A program made the translations under genes and the position numbers. Shown one piece after another: positions 28,625 to 40,521 of a DNA stretch of 64,000 nt (within the stretch, counting starts at the first letter, position 1; each line of letters starts with the position of its first letter). The notes below the pieces were generated by a model. That model saw only the letters and a list, made by a program, of their open reading frames with translations. It did no database searches and was not told where the DNA came from. The stretch is taken from positions 18,401,700 through 18,465,699 of the forward strand of contig CM050657.1 in the NCBI GenBank assembly GCA_027574665.1, written 5' to 3'. This DNA is from Rhynochetos jubatus. Taxonomy: Eukaryota > Chordata > Aves > Eurypygiformes > Rhynochetidae.

Positions 28625-30362
28625 AAAGGACAAATAAATCAAAGGTAATTAACCTGATTAAATCAAACTGTTATCATAAATATTCTGGAAGGAATACAAG
28701 TAGAATACCATCAAGGAGCACTTCTTGTCTTCAACCAAACTTTATTTTCTTTAAATAATTCAGCCTCCTCTGAAAATTCAAGCTTTCTGCTACAGCGGTA
28801 ACTATTTTGTGAAGCTGCACTTCCACATTCCCATGAATTTCAGGCTAGTAAGATGTAATATTTCCAAGCAGGTTTCAAATTCTTCTAGTAAACATGGAAA
28901 AGCAACCAAAAACTTTGTTACAACGCCTCTGAGATCAAATGAGGACTTTTCCACAGAGCTCTCCTCCATTACACACCAGCAGAACCATATAATTACCTGT
29001 AAGCAAATACTCACTTCAAATTTCCATATCTAGTAGAATATGGTCTCTCTCAAAGTTAGCGCTCAAATAATACTGTAAGTAAAAGCCATTTGATTTTACA
29101 ACGTATTCCCAAATACTCCCAGGGTAGTTTAAATACTGTCTCAAAAACATGCTCACAGAGATCAATTATCTCCCTCTCAGCTCTAATAATAATGAACAAA
29201 TCTCAAATTCATTCTATTATTTCCATGATTTAAAACAACATTGGGGGCAAAGAAAAATAAGAGCTTTTTCTGGCAAAGTTTGCATTCTCAACTGAAAAAC
29301 AAGCTAATACATCGTTTGCAATACAAAAAAGCATAACAATGCGTCTTCTAGCAGAAGGTGGACCTAGAAAAGAACACTAATGTTTCAGTACTATCAAGTC
29401 ATCTGTTTAAAGGACTACAAACAGACAGTACTATGATACGTTTTAGTTGCTTCTCGAATAGGTGCCCAGTCATTCTCCCTAATGTCCCACTTTTCCTTTT
29501 AAGTTATCTTTTTACTGTTTTTGTGAGGCACTGTTTACATGCTCTATTATAGTCTGGCATAAGAAACTAGGAAACTATTTGTGTACTATTACAGTAAGCC
29601 TTATAACACTTGTTACCATCCTGATCTGGGTTACAATTACTTTCCCCTCACTCTAGAAAAAGCAACAACTTCTCCTTTGGGGTAGTATGTCCTGAATTAC
29701 TGGTGGAATATCACCATTCTTATCCCAAAGTCACTCTTCATCAGTGGCACAATGGCACATAGCAAATACTTGAGACTCATCTTTAGATAAATCTGTTTTC
29801 TATCTCTGCTGAACGAAGAGTCACATAATATAATGCAGCCAGGAACCAGTGGTTAACACACAATAAATAAAAGGTGTTGAAATGTCTTTATGCACCAAAA
29901 GATCCAGTATATAACCTAATCTTAAAGTTAATTCTTTTTGGGTACACTGAATTATTCAGTAACTGCATTTCAAACACCAACAGTCTGAACTCTCTGGAGG
30001 ATAAAATAATTTCTAAGTGTGTAATGAAATTTACCTTCCTGTGCTAAAAGGTGCTGCAGAAATATCAGCTGCTCTTATGTGAGATGAAACAAACAGGAGC
30101 AGATCTCAAAGAGAGTCAGCTGTTTTGGAGAAACCAAAGCTGCGTGAGAGAAGGCAGCTCAGATAAGTTCCTCAGAAGTCAGAAGACACTGGTGACATCC
30201 TGCCCTTTGCCACGAAGAACATGCCCAGCTCAGCTGGAATGTCCCAGAAGTGCCTAGGGACTTCCCTGAGGCAGTTCAGGAAAAGTTACTGAGGAAAGGC
30301 AGCTAAACAGCAAGGGATTTAGATCTGGTACACACAATTCCACAGTCCTGCAGAAAAAATTG

Positions 30363-30385
30363 ACACACACACACACACCCCCCCC
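30363..30385 (+). repeat. (AC)8 followed by a C-run
   Basis: Eight AC units run directly into eight C bases, counting the last C of the AC array. Confidence 0.95.
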
Positions 30386-30471
30386 AAATAATCTGGGAAA
30401 CGACCAGTTTTGAAGATGCCAGGGAGGCCACGTGCCTAGCTGGGGCAGGGAGAAGACTGCCGCAAACTGAA

Positions 30472-30493
30472 CTGGAGCTCTGCTCCAGAGCTC
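30472..30493. repeat. Two alternative overlapping hairpins
   Basis: CTGGAGC (30472-30478) pairs with GCTCCAG (30482-30488), while the overlapping GAGCTCT (30475-30481) pairs with AGAGCTC (30487-30493). Only one fold can form at a time. Confidence 0.9.
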
Positions 30494-30690
30494 TGAACTG
30501 CAGCACATACGCATAGATCAGGCCCGTTACCCTCCGTATTTAGCAAACACCTTCCTCTGTACGTCACCAGGACGCTCATGCATTCACGCAGTGGCAGGAC
30601 ACTACTGTAATCCTCCTCCTGACTGTGTCCCAGTACCTGTGCCCTGGAGGAGAAAAGAGGCAGCGGCCCTGCTCCCTGCCTGGGAGCAGC

Positions 30691-30728
30691 CAGGACATCC
30701 CCTCCAAGTCAGGACATACCCTCCACCC
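30691..30728. repeat. Imperfect tandem duplication, 19 bp x 2
   Basis: Two 19-bp units share CAGGACAT and CCCTCCA, with three differences. Just upstream, 30669-30689 is a hairpin with 8-bp arms (CTGCTCCC / GGGAGCAG) around a 5-base loop. Confidence 0.85.
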
Positions 30729-32137
30729 TCCACGCACCGGGACAGCGGGAGTTGGAAGTCTGGAGCTCAGGGAACAGCCCTGCCTTCCAGGGCACCACAG
30801 GGCTCCCGTTGTGGGCCCCACAGCCTCCTCAGCAAGGCAGGGACAGCACTACGCAGGAATGTCCCTGAAGAGTTTCTCGCTTACCTGAGGCCCTAATTTG
30901 GTATAGCATAATTTGATCTTTAATGTCAGTCTTAATTACGTTAACTAAGGGGAAGGGATCCAATCGTACCGCCAGCATTTAATCTTGGGTATGACTCATA
31001 CTGATCCAATTAACTGTTTCCCAAACAGCCAGACCTTTTTAACTTCAAGACATACTAAGTCAGGAGAAAATGAGAGAGACGGAAGCAACCTAAACCTCTG
31101 CGAGCCTTGCTCTTCCTCGGGGAGCCGCTGCAATCTGTACACAATTTCTGCAGCAGCAACACTGGCACAACTGTAAAAAGAGAGTTAGATTAATCCAGCC
31201 AGGATGTGACGAAAGCATGTAAAACCAATTTCCAAATCCCTATGACTAAAGTAGGATTTAATTTATTTAGCTTTGTATTTCTGAAATAATACCCAATGAT
31301 TCTTGTTTTAAGAGAATCTGTTTTAAAAAAAAAGTTTTGCCAGCAGAGAGCTGCAAATCCCAGATAATGCCCGACTGCGCCGCAGTGCTATAAACAGCTC
31401 TGCACGCCTTCCAGCAGCCCCGTGACAGTACCCGGCTCCACCTCGGCTCCCGTGACCGCCAAAGCCCTAATCCTCTGTTCTAGTTTGGTTTATTAATCAA
31501 AAGATTAATATGAATGTATATTTTCACATATGTATTATATTCAAACCCTCTCAGGCACCCTAGCTAACGCAGCTCAATAATAAAGAAGTGGTAACTCCAA
31601 AGGAGTTTGATGCTAGAATCCTCTATCAGATGAAATTACCATCGCCTGTTTTCAGAGCCAGCTGATGAAAAAATTGCAGAATCCCATCTCATCTGACCAC
31701 GGCTGACAAGAGGCAGAGGCCATCAGCACAGGCCTGAGCCTTGGAAGTGTATTTTAAGAACTGTTTTCTTCTCTGCCAGAAACCCCCGTGAAGGCAGCAG
31801 GGTGTTCAGCTGTATAGGCCCACGCTGCCACCAGGACCACCGCCTAGATTGCAGTCTTTTCAGTCTGCTTTTAAGATTTTTCTTTCTTTACTTGTTAGCT
31901 TACTCAACCCGTAATGTACAAAGACTGGGCATATACTGCATTAATGCAGTCACTTTCATTTAGAAATGTTTTTACAAGCGTTGCAGAACACATGTAGAAA
32001 TCATCCCTTGTGTTCCTCCAGCTGTCATCTCCTGCTCCAGGTACTTGGAGAGATGGACACCGAAACATGTGGGCTATATGCTAACCCTCAGTTCATAGAT
32101 GCCAACTGTAACCTTAAAATATGGCCAAAATTTCAGT

Positions 32138-32174
32138 TTGGTTTGAATCAAACCACAGTTGGTTCCAACCAACT
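32138..32174. repeat. Adjacent GGTT/AACC palindromes
   Basis: TGGTTTGAATCAAACCA (32139-32155) is a palindrome around one central base. It is followed by AGTTGGTT-CC-AACCAACT (32157-32174), and a further TTGGTT lies at 32178-32183. A TTTTG-rich stretch (32191-32216) comes directly after. Confidence 0.9.
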
Positions 32175-32190
32175 TGCTTGGTTGAAATAG

Positions 32191-32216
32191 ATTTTTTTGT
32201 TTTGTTTTGTTTTTTA
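32191..32216 (+). repeat. (TTTTG)n tract
   Basis: T7 followed by three GTTTT units and T-rich sequence, adjacent to the GGTT/AACC palindromes. Confidence 0.9.
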
Positions 32217-35200
32217 AACATGCCCATTCCTTTGGGGGATTCAAAAAAGGGGATCCATATTTTGGGTTTATATCTGAAATCAAGAAAATATTTCATATTA
32301 TCCTTGCACTACGATTAGGAAAAAGAAAAAAATAGCTCTACCTTCTGAGGAATCCATTCCACATCCAAAATACTACTGGTTTTCAAATTTGCACTCCAAG
32401 GTCTTTTCTGTACATGTAAGAAATTTGACTGGTCTCAGCATGCTTCAATAAAATCTTGGAAAAACCAATGAGACACCGAGATTGGAAAAAACATCAGAAA
32501 GAAAGCACTAAATCTCCCCTCGCCTGCTCCATGCCACAGAGACACATCTTGCCTTGTGTTGAGCACGACAATGACAGTTTGGCTAAAGAACATTCAACGA
32601 CACAAAGTCATAACGAAATTTTTTCCGCTTATCACCATATCTGTGCTGTATACTGTGATTTTTAATTTAATGCTTGATCTTTCAGACATTAGGTCTTGTT
32701 GTATTATTTTCCCACACCAGAACAAGCAGCCCAGATATCCATTTTTATATGGAAGTATTTTTGCACTGTGATTGACTAACTTAATCTTTAATTGTATGTA
32801 ATACCTATTTCCATATGAATGAGAGAAACTCCCCAATCTATACGTATTTCTCATCAAATGCTGAGCAAGTAAACCCCTTTATTAGGAGTTGAGGCCCATC
32901 GTCCTGTGATGAATTGTATCCTTAATAATCTCCTGGCCCTTTATAACACTGTCATCATAGCATTTTGAGTTCTTGCAGTTTCAAAGGATCTACGAACACG
33001 AGAGTACTTCTGGCCCTGAGATTAGAATGACAATCGGGTTTCAGCCATGACCACAGGGCTACCTCAATGGTAAGGAGCACTGGAATATACAACAGATTTG
33101 AGAAGTGCAGTGTAGAAGAAAAAACTTCAGCTCTTATGCAAAATTAGATCTGTGTATTCACATATGCATAAAACCCCATTTATCAATGAGTAGACAGCTA
33201 TATAAACATATATAGTTCTGTCTATTGAATAAGTTACAAAACTTAGTTTAAAAGTAGTTTTCCACAAGAACAAAAGGAATACCTGTATTAACTTGGAAAA
33301 CACAATGCCTTATCCATCTTTTTAGCACAAAGGCTGAATAATTTAGAAACAAAATCACCCACAGGGTCTGTACTAAGATTCTGAGGAACTATGGAGACAC
33401 AACTATTTTTTGGTCACAGAGTTTAATTTTCTTAAATAGCTTCCAGAAAAATTAGTGAAGAAAAACAAGCATGGTAATACAGAAGAAAACCATTTGTAAT
33501 TTTTAAGTCACTATTTGCACTGCTAGCAACACAGCAGCAGGTTCCATTTGCCTTGCACTAAGCATACCATGAATAATTCAGTTTCTTGCTTTGTTCTCAA
33601 ATAGTTGACAGGGAATGGAAACTTTATTCATGACCGTCTGGCCTTTTTTTAAGCTTGTCTATTTATTTCATAATGCACATCACAGGACCCATCACCTAGG
33701 TTGGCATTTATTAAAAATAAAAGCATTCAATAGCTATTACTAACAAATGGCTGAGAAACAAGCTACTTCGCAGAGCCACCACCTTTTGCTCGCCAATAGC
33801 GCTCAGCCAGCCATTTAAATAATTAAACTGTCTCAATCTGCACTGCATCAGCTTGGCGCACGTAGCCTTTGACAGGAAACAGATTCCAGAACCGCCGGGA
33901 ACATGTTCCTGCCTCGGCCACAATCATAAGTGTAAATATGTGAGCTCTCTGCTAAATCACAGCTGTCCTGCTGGAATGAAGAAAACCATTTCCATCAAAG
34001 GTGTACTGACATTTTTATGGACTTGATCCATTTTTAACTAATCCTTCTTCCCACTGTCTCCCCTTCTTCATGTTTTGGAGAACTCCTTGACTTCTCCAGT
34101 TTGCAGACTCTGGTTCACCACTTGAACATAAGCAAAATGTGTTATTGCATCAAGCATAACCCAAGTATTGGACAGTCAAGCCAAGGTACCATACTGCAAA
34201 GCTTCGGTCATTTGGTCAATTCCGTATCATGCAGGAAGATTATTGCATCAGTCTTCAGCTGTACCCTAAATTCCAAAGGAAAGACACCCCTAATTATTTC
34301 CTTTCTGTAGAGCCAGATCCCAGCAAAAATGCTACAATTCATACAAAGTCCTCTCAGAAGAGTGCTTTGAAATTTTCTGGAGATAAATGAATCTTTGATG
34401 GAGTCCTCAGCCCCACAGCAATAGCGACCTTTTGCCTTAAGCCTCACACAACCCACTTAATTAGCCCACTGGCTAATGAAGTTTGAGCACCCATTAAAAA
34501 AGGTAAAATGAACAAAACCCTCAAATGTTATCTGCTCACGAAAAGCGAAAGAGGCAGGACTACTACGCATACTGAGCTTTTATGACTCGGATAGCACTGG
34601 TACAAGGCAGTCTCTGGGAAACTACAGACAAGACAGAAAAACATCACAACAACTGAAAAGATGAAAACTGTTAAATGGTATTCATTCTGTCAAGTAGTCA
34701 ACTTTCACCAAAGATAAACAAAGACATTGAGTTCATTGAGGAGCGGAGATTGCTTTGTCAGGAAATGTCAACACACACACAATTCCCCAACTAGGAATAA
34801 AAATCCTGAAGTTTCTACAAAAGAAGATTTCCAAACAGTTTTACTTCTGAACCCAGCTGTGCTCAGAACAAACACTTTGTTTTGATAGTAACACTTCAAT
34901 TCACTTTTAACTTATTATATTTTACTAAAAGAAAAAAATGGATAAAGAAAATTCCACCTAACTGGAATATTTCAACCTTTTCACCCTTGAAAAAATACTC
35001 ATAAAACTAAGTGGAGTGTGAGTCAGTATTTTAACTTGGACAGGAACTAGTTCATCAGTAAATAATATGTATGTAAATTTGTGTCAACTCCATGTGTCCA
35101 AGGGAAGCATCAACTTATATGAAGGCTGAGACTTCCCACATGTTTAAAGATTACCCATGATTGAGAAAAATCAGGCATACATACAGACCTCCTGCATTTG

Positions 35201-35439
35201 TTAACTTCTTGTCCACAGAATCCACTAGAAATGAAAAAAAAAAAGCCAACCAACTTGTTTAATTTTGAAAATTCTAACCCTGTACAACTTTCAGTATCAC
35301 TGGGAAAAGCCCCAGCTTTTCAATACATTGCCATTTGTTGCGGTGCAGCAGCTAGTGCACTTTAGAAACTCATCAGCTTTCAGAGAGAATTGAACTGAGA
35401 ATAGAAGCCCCTTAATGCAAGACTACTGTAGAAGACTGT

Positions 35440-36090
35440 TATTAAAATTGATTATTATTCAGACAATATCAATTTCATTATCTCTGATCGATTCCTAGCA
35501 ATGCTCCTTAGTAGCCTTCCGTTACAAATGCTGCATGAACGGTAACTTAATACTGCACAACAAATTGCAGTCCTGCTGCTCTCAGTAAATTGGGTAACAG
35601 TCTGACTTATTAGCAGGCTTCTAGTAAATAGCTGTCATAGGTGCTGACTGGAGGGAACTGGATGTCAAAGCACCACCAAAGAGGGCTGAGAAAATTCTTT
35701 CCCCTCGAGGCTTTGTTAATTTGATTTATGTGTACAGGGAGGAAACTAATTGCTAATTGTTGCAGTGCAGAGCATGGAATTGCAGCACTCCACTCAAACA
35801 CGTATCTCAAGAGTACCAATAGACTCCAGTTTTACACACTGCTGATGAGAGATGCATCCTAAGCAGGAATTCGCGAATGTATGGTGCTTAAGAAATTTTA
35901 CAAGAGAACTCTTTGCAGTGCCCTGTGCCACCATCTCCTCGGAGACAACAGCCACCCTGTAAAAACACCGGTTCGCTGAGGCGCTGAGAGCCAAGTTACC
36001 TCAGCAGGAGCAAACCCTTACAGACATTGAGGCAATTAGTAGATAGTCCACGTATCTAGTGCCACTAATTAAATTGTTAAGGGGTTTTGT
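35440..36090. promoter_or_regulatory. Possible conserved non-coding element rich in homeodomain-type motifs
   Basis: The stretch has several TAAT-type cores (TTGATTATTATT at 35450, GTTAATTTGATTTATG near 35715, CTAATTGCTAATTG near 35746, CACTAATTAAATTG near 36062), a CpG palindrome ATTCGCGAAT (35869-35878) and no long simple repeat. This texture is common in conserved enhancers of large vertebrate introns. I could not check conservation, so the call is weak. Confidence 0.25.
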
Positions 36091-37153
36091 TCTGAAAGGT
36101 TTGTGTCTCAGTATCTCTATAAGTATGTCCCTGGGACCACTAGCCAAAATTGCTGATTCTCCTTGTTTGGGTTGCAAAGTACCAGACAGTGAAGGACAAC
36201 TTTGCCCAATTTCCACATCCTCTGGTACTTCCCCATTGGAAGCAATTTGCCTAAAATGAAAACTGGTTGCCCTCTCAGCAAGACGTGTGCTTTTTTCCCC
36301 TTCAGATTCTTTCTGTTAGAAGAAATATGGTTTGGTTATACCTATAAAACTGATGGATGGCAACATAAATAAGTCTTTTGCCTCTAAATACTGCCTTTTA
36401 GCCTGCATTAGTGTCAAAATCGCTCAGGAATGCCAAGTATTTCTCTTTCTCAGGCAAAGTCAAGTACAGACACTATCACTCACCAACAGTTTTTTTAAAA
36501 GGTATGGCTTTTTGAAATCCATAGATGTTTTACCATCTGTTCCAGTTTGTCATGCTGAAACACAAATAACCCACCGAAAACCTGAGTTTTCCCAACAGCA
36601 CCAAACATCTACAGGCAAAGGGGAGAGCAAGATGCCCCGGTGGCAGCCCAACAAACAAGGAAAACTCAGGATACCATCAGTCCCTCCCTGATCCCTCTGT
36701 TAGCCTGAGCAGGCAAGAATGAAGTATGCTAGACCTTTAAAAAGCAAATTACTCTCTCACCCATGCTGGCACAGCTCATTTCATCGTCTATTAGAAAAAG
36801 TAGCACTTGTCACCATTCAGAATTGCTATTCTAATTGGGACTAAATTGCCCCACACCTCTCAGCAATCATGGTAAAGAGGTGGATAGCTAATGGCCATGG
36901 AGATCTGTTCCCTCTCTAAACCCTAACCACACTTCTGCTATGATGAGTTTGACGCAATTTTGGCAAGGTAAGCTCTAATTTTAAAAGAAGTAAGATTATG
37001 CAATCCAAAAATAAGTGAGTAGAACGTAACTCATTTTAAGTCTATAGCCTTTCAAAAGCACTTTTTTGTTACTTATTCTTAGCAAACACGAGGTGCTGTA
37101 CCAACACGCAGATGCTGTGTCAGAAAGCACTCCAACGGGAGAAGTTCAGGTGT

Positions 37154-37193
37154 GTCCGGTCCTGTTCCACCTAAAGCAGAACAGGACCAGGAC
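37154..37193. repeat. Hairpin-forming inverted repeat, 14-bp stem with one bulge
   Basis: GTCCGGTCCTGTTC (37154-37167) pairs with GAACAGGACCAGGAC (37179-37193) through 14 base pairs and a single bulged A, around an 11-base loop. The stem is too short for a typical microRNA precursor, and pairing does not continue outward. Confidence 0.95.
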
Positions 37194-38935
37194 TCTCAGG
37201 TGCCTGCATCCTGTGTAACTTTTCAGAAGTGCGAAGAGTACTGGGCACCCCCATCTTCCCCTCTCAAATTGTCACCCTCAGCCTGGGAATGCTGAACTGA
37301 AAGAAACACTGTACCACAAAAAAAAGGTTGATTTATGGGAATGGGAACAAAAAACATCTAATCTTCAAAATTTCTAATTAGCTTATCTCTACGTTTTGCT
37401 ATTCCACAAAATACACAGCCTCATTCTCAGTTTTCACACTGACGGCATATGATGTCCACCCAGGACATCACATGCAGGACACAAATCCTCCTGCTTCTCT
37501 TGAGAGCAGGTCTCAGGGGTTTGGCAATGTCTCTCATTTTCTTACATCTCAAAGACAAACCACAGTATTTGGTTTTGTCTTAAAAGAGTTTTTTAACCTC
37601 CTAGTTGGTGCAATTGTGATTTTATTTTCCGTAACACAGAAGTTGGTGTTGTTTCTGAGAAAGGAGCAGTAAGACAGAAGCCATTCATATGGCCTGCGAC
37701 AGATAGGGAAATTTATCAAGGGACTCATTACTTATTACACCGATGTGGCATAATACACTTTATTGGATCTAATTCATTACTTTATCACACTGGTGTATTG
37801 CCTAGAGAAATTATTTTAAGGCAACACTGTGTACTTCATTTGCAAAGGACACAGACGTAATACAAAAATCTCACTTCACTGAAAATGATTTCCCAAATCA
37901 AACATCTAAAAATCAATATATTTTTATGGTTACCATTAAAAAGATAATCAACCATGAGGAAAGTTCTCAGTGAACCACATGGTGGGCTTGAAACATGTCT
38001 TGTCGATGTTCAGTAAATCATCAGCTAAGACATTTCTTCAAAAAGGAAAAGGAATTTCATAAGCATATGCTGTAACTGACCCTAACAGGAACAAGCCTAC
38101 ACCTTTTTGTCAAGCATTATGTCAATATAACGCTTCCTTCTTTCATCTACAGAAAAACAAATGAAAGAGCTTTTTGGCAAATTAAAGGAAAAAGAAAACA
38201 AAAATAAAAAAGGCAAATTCAATGAAAACAAAGAAAACTATCAGACAAGACTTTCTATTCACACCACTGAAGTACAGATCTAACCTATTTTTCATTGATA
38301 AAAAAAAACCCTCATATTTGACAGAAGTGGATATGTGGAGCCTAAATTTATCAACTCACTGTTCCACAGATATTGCTTGGGTCATGAGGGGCATCTTTCT
38401 TCAACAAAAGACATCTCCCACTGCTCTCAGAGCCATTCTTCACTGGGGAGGCAGCAGGAGAAGTGGGAACTTTCACTTGCTTGACATTACTCTTATCTCC
38501 TTTCAAAAGGGGCTTTGTACTTCTAAATACACATTCAAAATTATCACGTGAACAAAGAGAATCCCAAGCGATTACACAGAGTGTGGGAGTGAAATCTAGA
38601 GAGCTCGCTTCACTCTTGGTTACCCAGGCACGTGCCAGCATCCATTTCCAACAACGCAGTAGGCAGAACTTCAGACTCAGTCTATCTACATTTATTACTT
38701 GCATTTTTTATGGCAATACAATAAATAGCTGATACTGATGTACAGGAGGGAACAGGATGAGTTCCCACTGAAATTTGCTTTTTGCAATGAAGTTTTCAGC
38801 TGTTGGTGTGACAAAAAAAAAACCAGTATTTGTGTCCAGGGGCACAAAGGCAACTGCTCAGGTGACAAGTGAGCAGCAGCCTAGGCCCACCGATTGCTGC
38901 CATCAGCCACGCAGATGTCAGTATGTAGCTACTAA

Positions 38936-38965
38936 TTAACAGTTGCTGTTAACAGGAGTTAACAG
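38936..38965. promoter_or_regulatory. Cluster of MYB-type motifs
   Basis: TTAACAG occurs three times (38936, 38949, 38959), and CTGTTAA once in reverse (38946-38952), so that TTAACAG-TTG-CTGTTAA forms a palindrome. Each contains YAACNG, the MYB-family core, and CAGTTG at 38940 adds another reverse core. That is five overlapping cores in 30 bp. Function is inference. Confidence 0.4.
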
Positions 38966-40484
38966 GGACAAAATGGGTCTTTCCTAAGAGACACAGTCAC
39001 CAGAGCCCTCCTTTCTCTCCTCAAACCCTTCCTTTAGGACAAGAGGCTCTGCTCTTACCATCATTTCTCACTCCTGGGACAGCAAAGTCCATTTTGCCAA
39101 GCAGCAGCCTATAAATATAATTCTGTCCAAATTTCCAGAATCAAAATCTTTTGAGAAGCTTTGGGCTCTCCTTTCTTTTTACACCTGTATTTCACAGGCT
39201 TTACCCAATAAAAAGGTGTGAGGCTCTAGGGTTTTAACAGTAGTGATTACAAGGGATCAGGAACATCCAGGACTTAGATACGGAAATTCCTCACTGCACT
39301 TCCAGAAAAAGCAAGTAAACACCTTTTCTTGCTGCAGAGGCACCTTTGCTTCTCTGGCCATGATGGCACAGGAGAGTGGTTGCTGTCTACTCTACCGAAG
39401 CCCTTTGACAAATGAAGCTTAGGTTATGGATGGCTCCAGTAACAAACCAGTTCTTGCCAGAGATGGATTTGTGAGGTTCTGCAGGTGATATTACCAGCTG
39501 GAAGAAGAAACAGATGTGTCTCTAAAGGGCAGTTAGTTACAACTAGATATATTACAAAGGGATTTAAAACTCTCTATTGCTTGAAGGGGAGGAAAAGTGA
39601 TACAGAAGAAAGAATTTGAGTGAGAAAATACAGGATGAAAAGCAAGAGTTGAAACGTAGGAGCTGCTCTCTAGACTGGATGAAGAGCAAAGCAAAGACGC
39701 TTCCATCTGTGGCTCCCAGTCTTAATCATGGATAAAATGTGTCCAAGAGGACTGTGAATCTGATAATAACCAAGACTGTACAGCTTTGGAAAGGAATTAC
39801 ACAGTATAGGGCTACTAGAATTTTAAAAATAGTGTTTGAGCGAATCAACTATTCTGATAAATTAGGTATAGCTAGAATTATCATAGATTAATACAACTGT
39901 CCATTTTTCTGTACATTTACTATTCAATGTTAATCTTTATCAGTTTAATTTACAGAAGTGAACACCAAAATTATAACTTCCTATAAAATAAATAGGATAG
40001 CCCCATATTTTCAAAATAAATTTGGATTGTTTCATTTTTACCTAGTTTTGGAAAAATAAAAGTGAAATAATTTCATATAAATTAATAAAAACAACCTTGC
40101 CTATTTTCCCCTACTGAAATGCTCAGCACTGTTAAACATGCAATAAACCATATATTCTTTCAGAAAAAGATGCCAAATTGGATAGCTGTAGTTATTAAAA
40201 TATTGGAGATCTTAGATGAGACTGTACTTCTGCTATCTTTTGTGCTTTGATTCCCTTTTCCCTTCAGATTTTGTTAATAATATTCAGCTCAAACCCTAAC
40301 TGAAAACACTCACCAAAGCTCAGTTTGCATAAAAACCAAATGTTTACCACTCTCAAAAATAAAAGCTTAGCAACATACATGGTGACTGAAATCCTGGCAG
40401 ATAGTACCAGTAACCTTGAAGTCAGTGGCAATGCTCCCTCTAACTCAAGACCAGGGTAGTCTTTTCCTGAAGGTACAGCAAGAC

Positions 40485-40521
40485 AAAAAAAAAAAAAAAA
40501 AAGAAAAAAAAGAAAAAAAAG
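40485..40521 (+). repeat. A-rich tract (A18-G-A8-G-A8-G)
   Basis: An A-run is interrupted only by single G bases. No retrocopied gene is recognisable next to it on either side. Confidence 0.95.

Noticed and set aside
37154-37193. MicroRNA precursor
   Set aside because: The stem is only 14 bp and does not extend outward, too short for normal processing.
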